This document shows, in pieces, positions 63,498 to 64,000 of a stretch of 64,000 nt of DNA (its first letter is position 1; every line of letters begins with the position of its first letter). Position numbers and translations under genes: made by a program. Source of the DNA: Biformimicrobium ophioploci (lineage in GTDB: Bacteria; Pseudomonadota; Gammaproteobacteria; Pseudomonadales; Cellvibrionaceae); assembly GCF_030270605.1 (NCBI RefSeq), contig NZ_BSYJ01000003.1:248001-312000 (forward strand), given 5' to 3'. The notes beneath the pieces are model-generated. The model was not told where the DNA came from. It was given only the letters and a program-made list of their open reading frames with translations, and searched no databases.

Positions 63498-63757
63498 TCA
63501 GTCCAAGGCGTGTGCAACGGAGAACAAAGATTCGGTATCGCGGTGCGCAAAACAGGACGTTTTTTCGGCTAGTGTCGATTTTTGTGCATCGCAAAGGTTT
63601 TTTTGCGTCGTTTGCGGCGAAACTTATTCTACAGTTGGAAGTCTGAAATACTATGGCACTGGATGCCCCGGTGGTGCTATTCGCCTGCCGGAGCCTGCTC
63701 AGGCTGTCTATTAACAAGGTGTTTACGATTAGGGTTCTGCACAGGAGAAACCACGAC
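63498..63757 (+). other. 260-base region upstream of the EGKCG peptide gene
   Basis: No gene is seen. A hairpin CGCAAA-GGTTTT-TTTGCG (63590-63607) may end hrpA transcription. TTGCGT (63604-63609) and TATTCT 16 bases on are a weak promoter candidate. A palindrome AGCCTG-CT-CAGGCT (63692-63705) lies 52 bases before the start and could be an operator. None is proven. Confidence 0.35.
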
Positions 63758-64000
63758 ATGAAAAAGAAGAATATGACCCCGTTAGCGGCCGCTGTAGGTG
63801 CAGCGTTCCTGACCTCGGCGGCAATCAGTGCCAACGCTGAAGCGGCGAATCCGTTTGCTGCAGTTGAGCTGTCCGCAGGCTATAACCTCTCCTCTACCCT
63901 GGATGGCCACAAAGGTGGCGAGGGTAAATGTGGTGAAGGTAAGTGCGGCGAAGGCAAAGACAAAAAGAAAGAAGGTAAGTGCGGCGAAGGTAAGTGCGGC
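63758..64000 (+). CDS. hvfA: HvfA-like secreted peptide with EGKCG repeats, RiPP metallophore precursor (cut by the window edge)
   Basis: The visible 81 residues begin with a signal peptide, MKKKNMTPLAAAVGAAFLTS, with likely cleavage after ANA (residue 27). A short spacer follows, then Gly/Lys-rich sequence with four EGKCG motifs (55-59, 60-64, 72-76, 77-81). AGGAG lies ten bases before the ATG. HvfA-family precursors from Haemophilus and others are modified at EGKCG cysteines by a DUF692 (MNIO) enzyme with a partner protein, forming copper-binding oxazolone-thioamide groups. The usual hvfB, hvfC and hvfD genes would lie beyond base 64000. The symbol is by analogy. It could otherwise be an unmodified metal-binding peptide. 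Confidence 0.85.
   Translation, partial: MKKKNMTPLAAAVGAAFLTSAAISANAEAANPFAAVELSAGYNLSSTLDGHKGGEGKCGEGKCGEGKDKKKEGKCGEGKCG

Noticed and set aside
1-64000. Prophage or insertion sequence
   Set aside because: I saw no integrase, transposase, capsid or tail genes; housekeeping gene order is intact apart from the accessory blocks described.

Overview
The window looks like a marine gammaproteobacterial chromosome. The gene order ruvC-ruvA-ruvB-ybgC-tolQRAB-pal-cpoB-queE-queC-tRNA(Lys)-nadA is the Pseudomonas/Cellvibrionales arrangement. FabV, the large TonB-dependent receptors, a POT peptide transporter and an HvfA-like peptide suit a Microbulbifer-type marine member of Cellvibrionales. That assignment is inference from content and order; no search was run.

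Layout. 0-4 kb: tail of a PPOX flavoprotein, a periplasmic cyclophilin, fabV, a GST and a UbiA prenyltransferase (minus strand). 4-6.7 kb: Holliday-junction genes ruvCAB and the thioesterase ybgC. 6.7-14 kb: a block not expected here, bordered on the left by ten copies of an 11-bp repeat. It is a tightly packed eight-gene operon led by a CarH/LitR-type B12 photoreceptor repressor, followed by two cyclopropane-synthase-like methyltransferases, an FAD oxidoreductase, DUF1365, DUF2878 and DUF6134 proteins and a lipocalin. It separates ybgC from tolQ. 14-22 kb: tolQRAB-pal-cpoB, queosine genes queE/queC, two identical tRNA-Lys genes, nadA. 22-31 kb: a BepA-like M48 protease, a TusA-family protein, an AI-2E-family permease, aceE-aceF behind a GntR-type palindrome, and two small Cys-rich lipoproteins.

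31-49 kb, all minus strand: minCDE, then an accessory region. Two TonB-dependent receptors have nearly identical signal peptides and related mRNA leaders. Each is followed by a strong hairpin and then by methyltransferases of one paralogous family (three in total), with a TPR/2OG-Fe(II)-oxygenase-like protein between the modules. Upstream lies a FecI-FecR-STN receptor signalling set. 49-58 kb: dnaX with a convincing -1 frameshift site for the gamma subunit, ybaB, recR, rnd, ycgL, ycgN, several small genes and a MoxR/VWA pair. 58-63.5 kb: a POT transporter and hrpA. The window ends inside a gene for a secreted peptide with EGKCG repeats, the hallmark of HvfA-type copper-related RiPP precursors; its modification genes would lie just beyond the edge.

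Most promising for new biology are the EGKCG precursor at the right edge, the receptor/methyltransferase/2OG-oxygenase modules at 32.7-43.7 kb, and the photoreceptor-led lipid operon set into the tol-pal locus.
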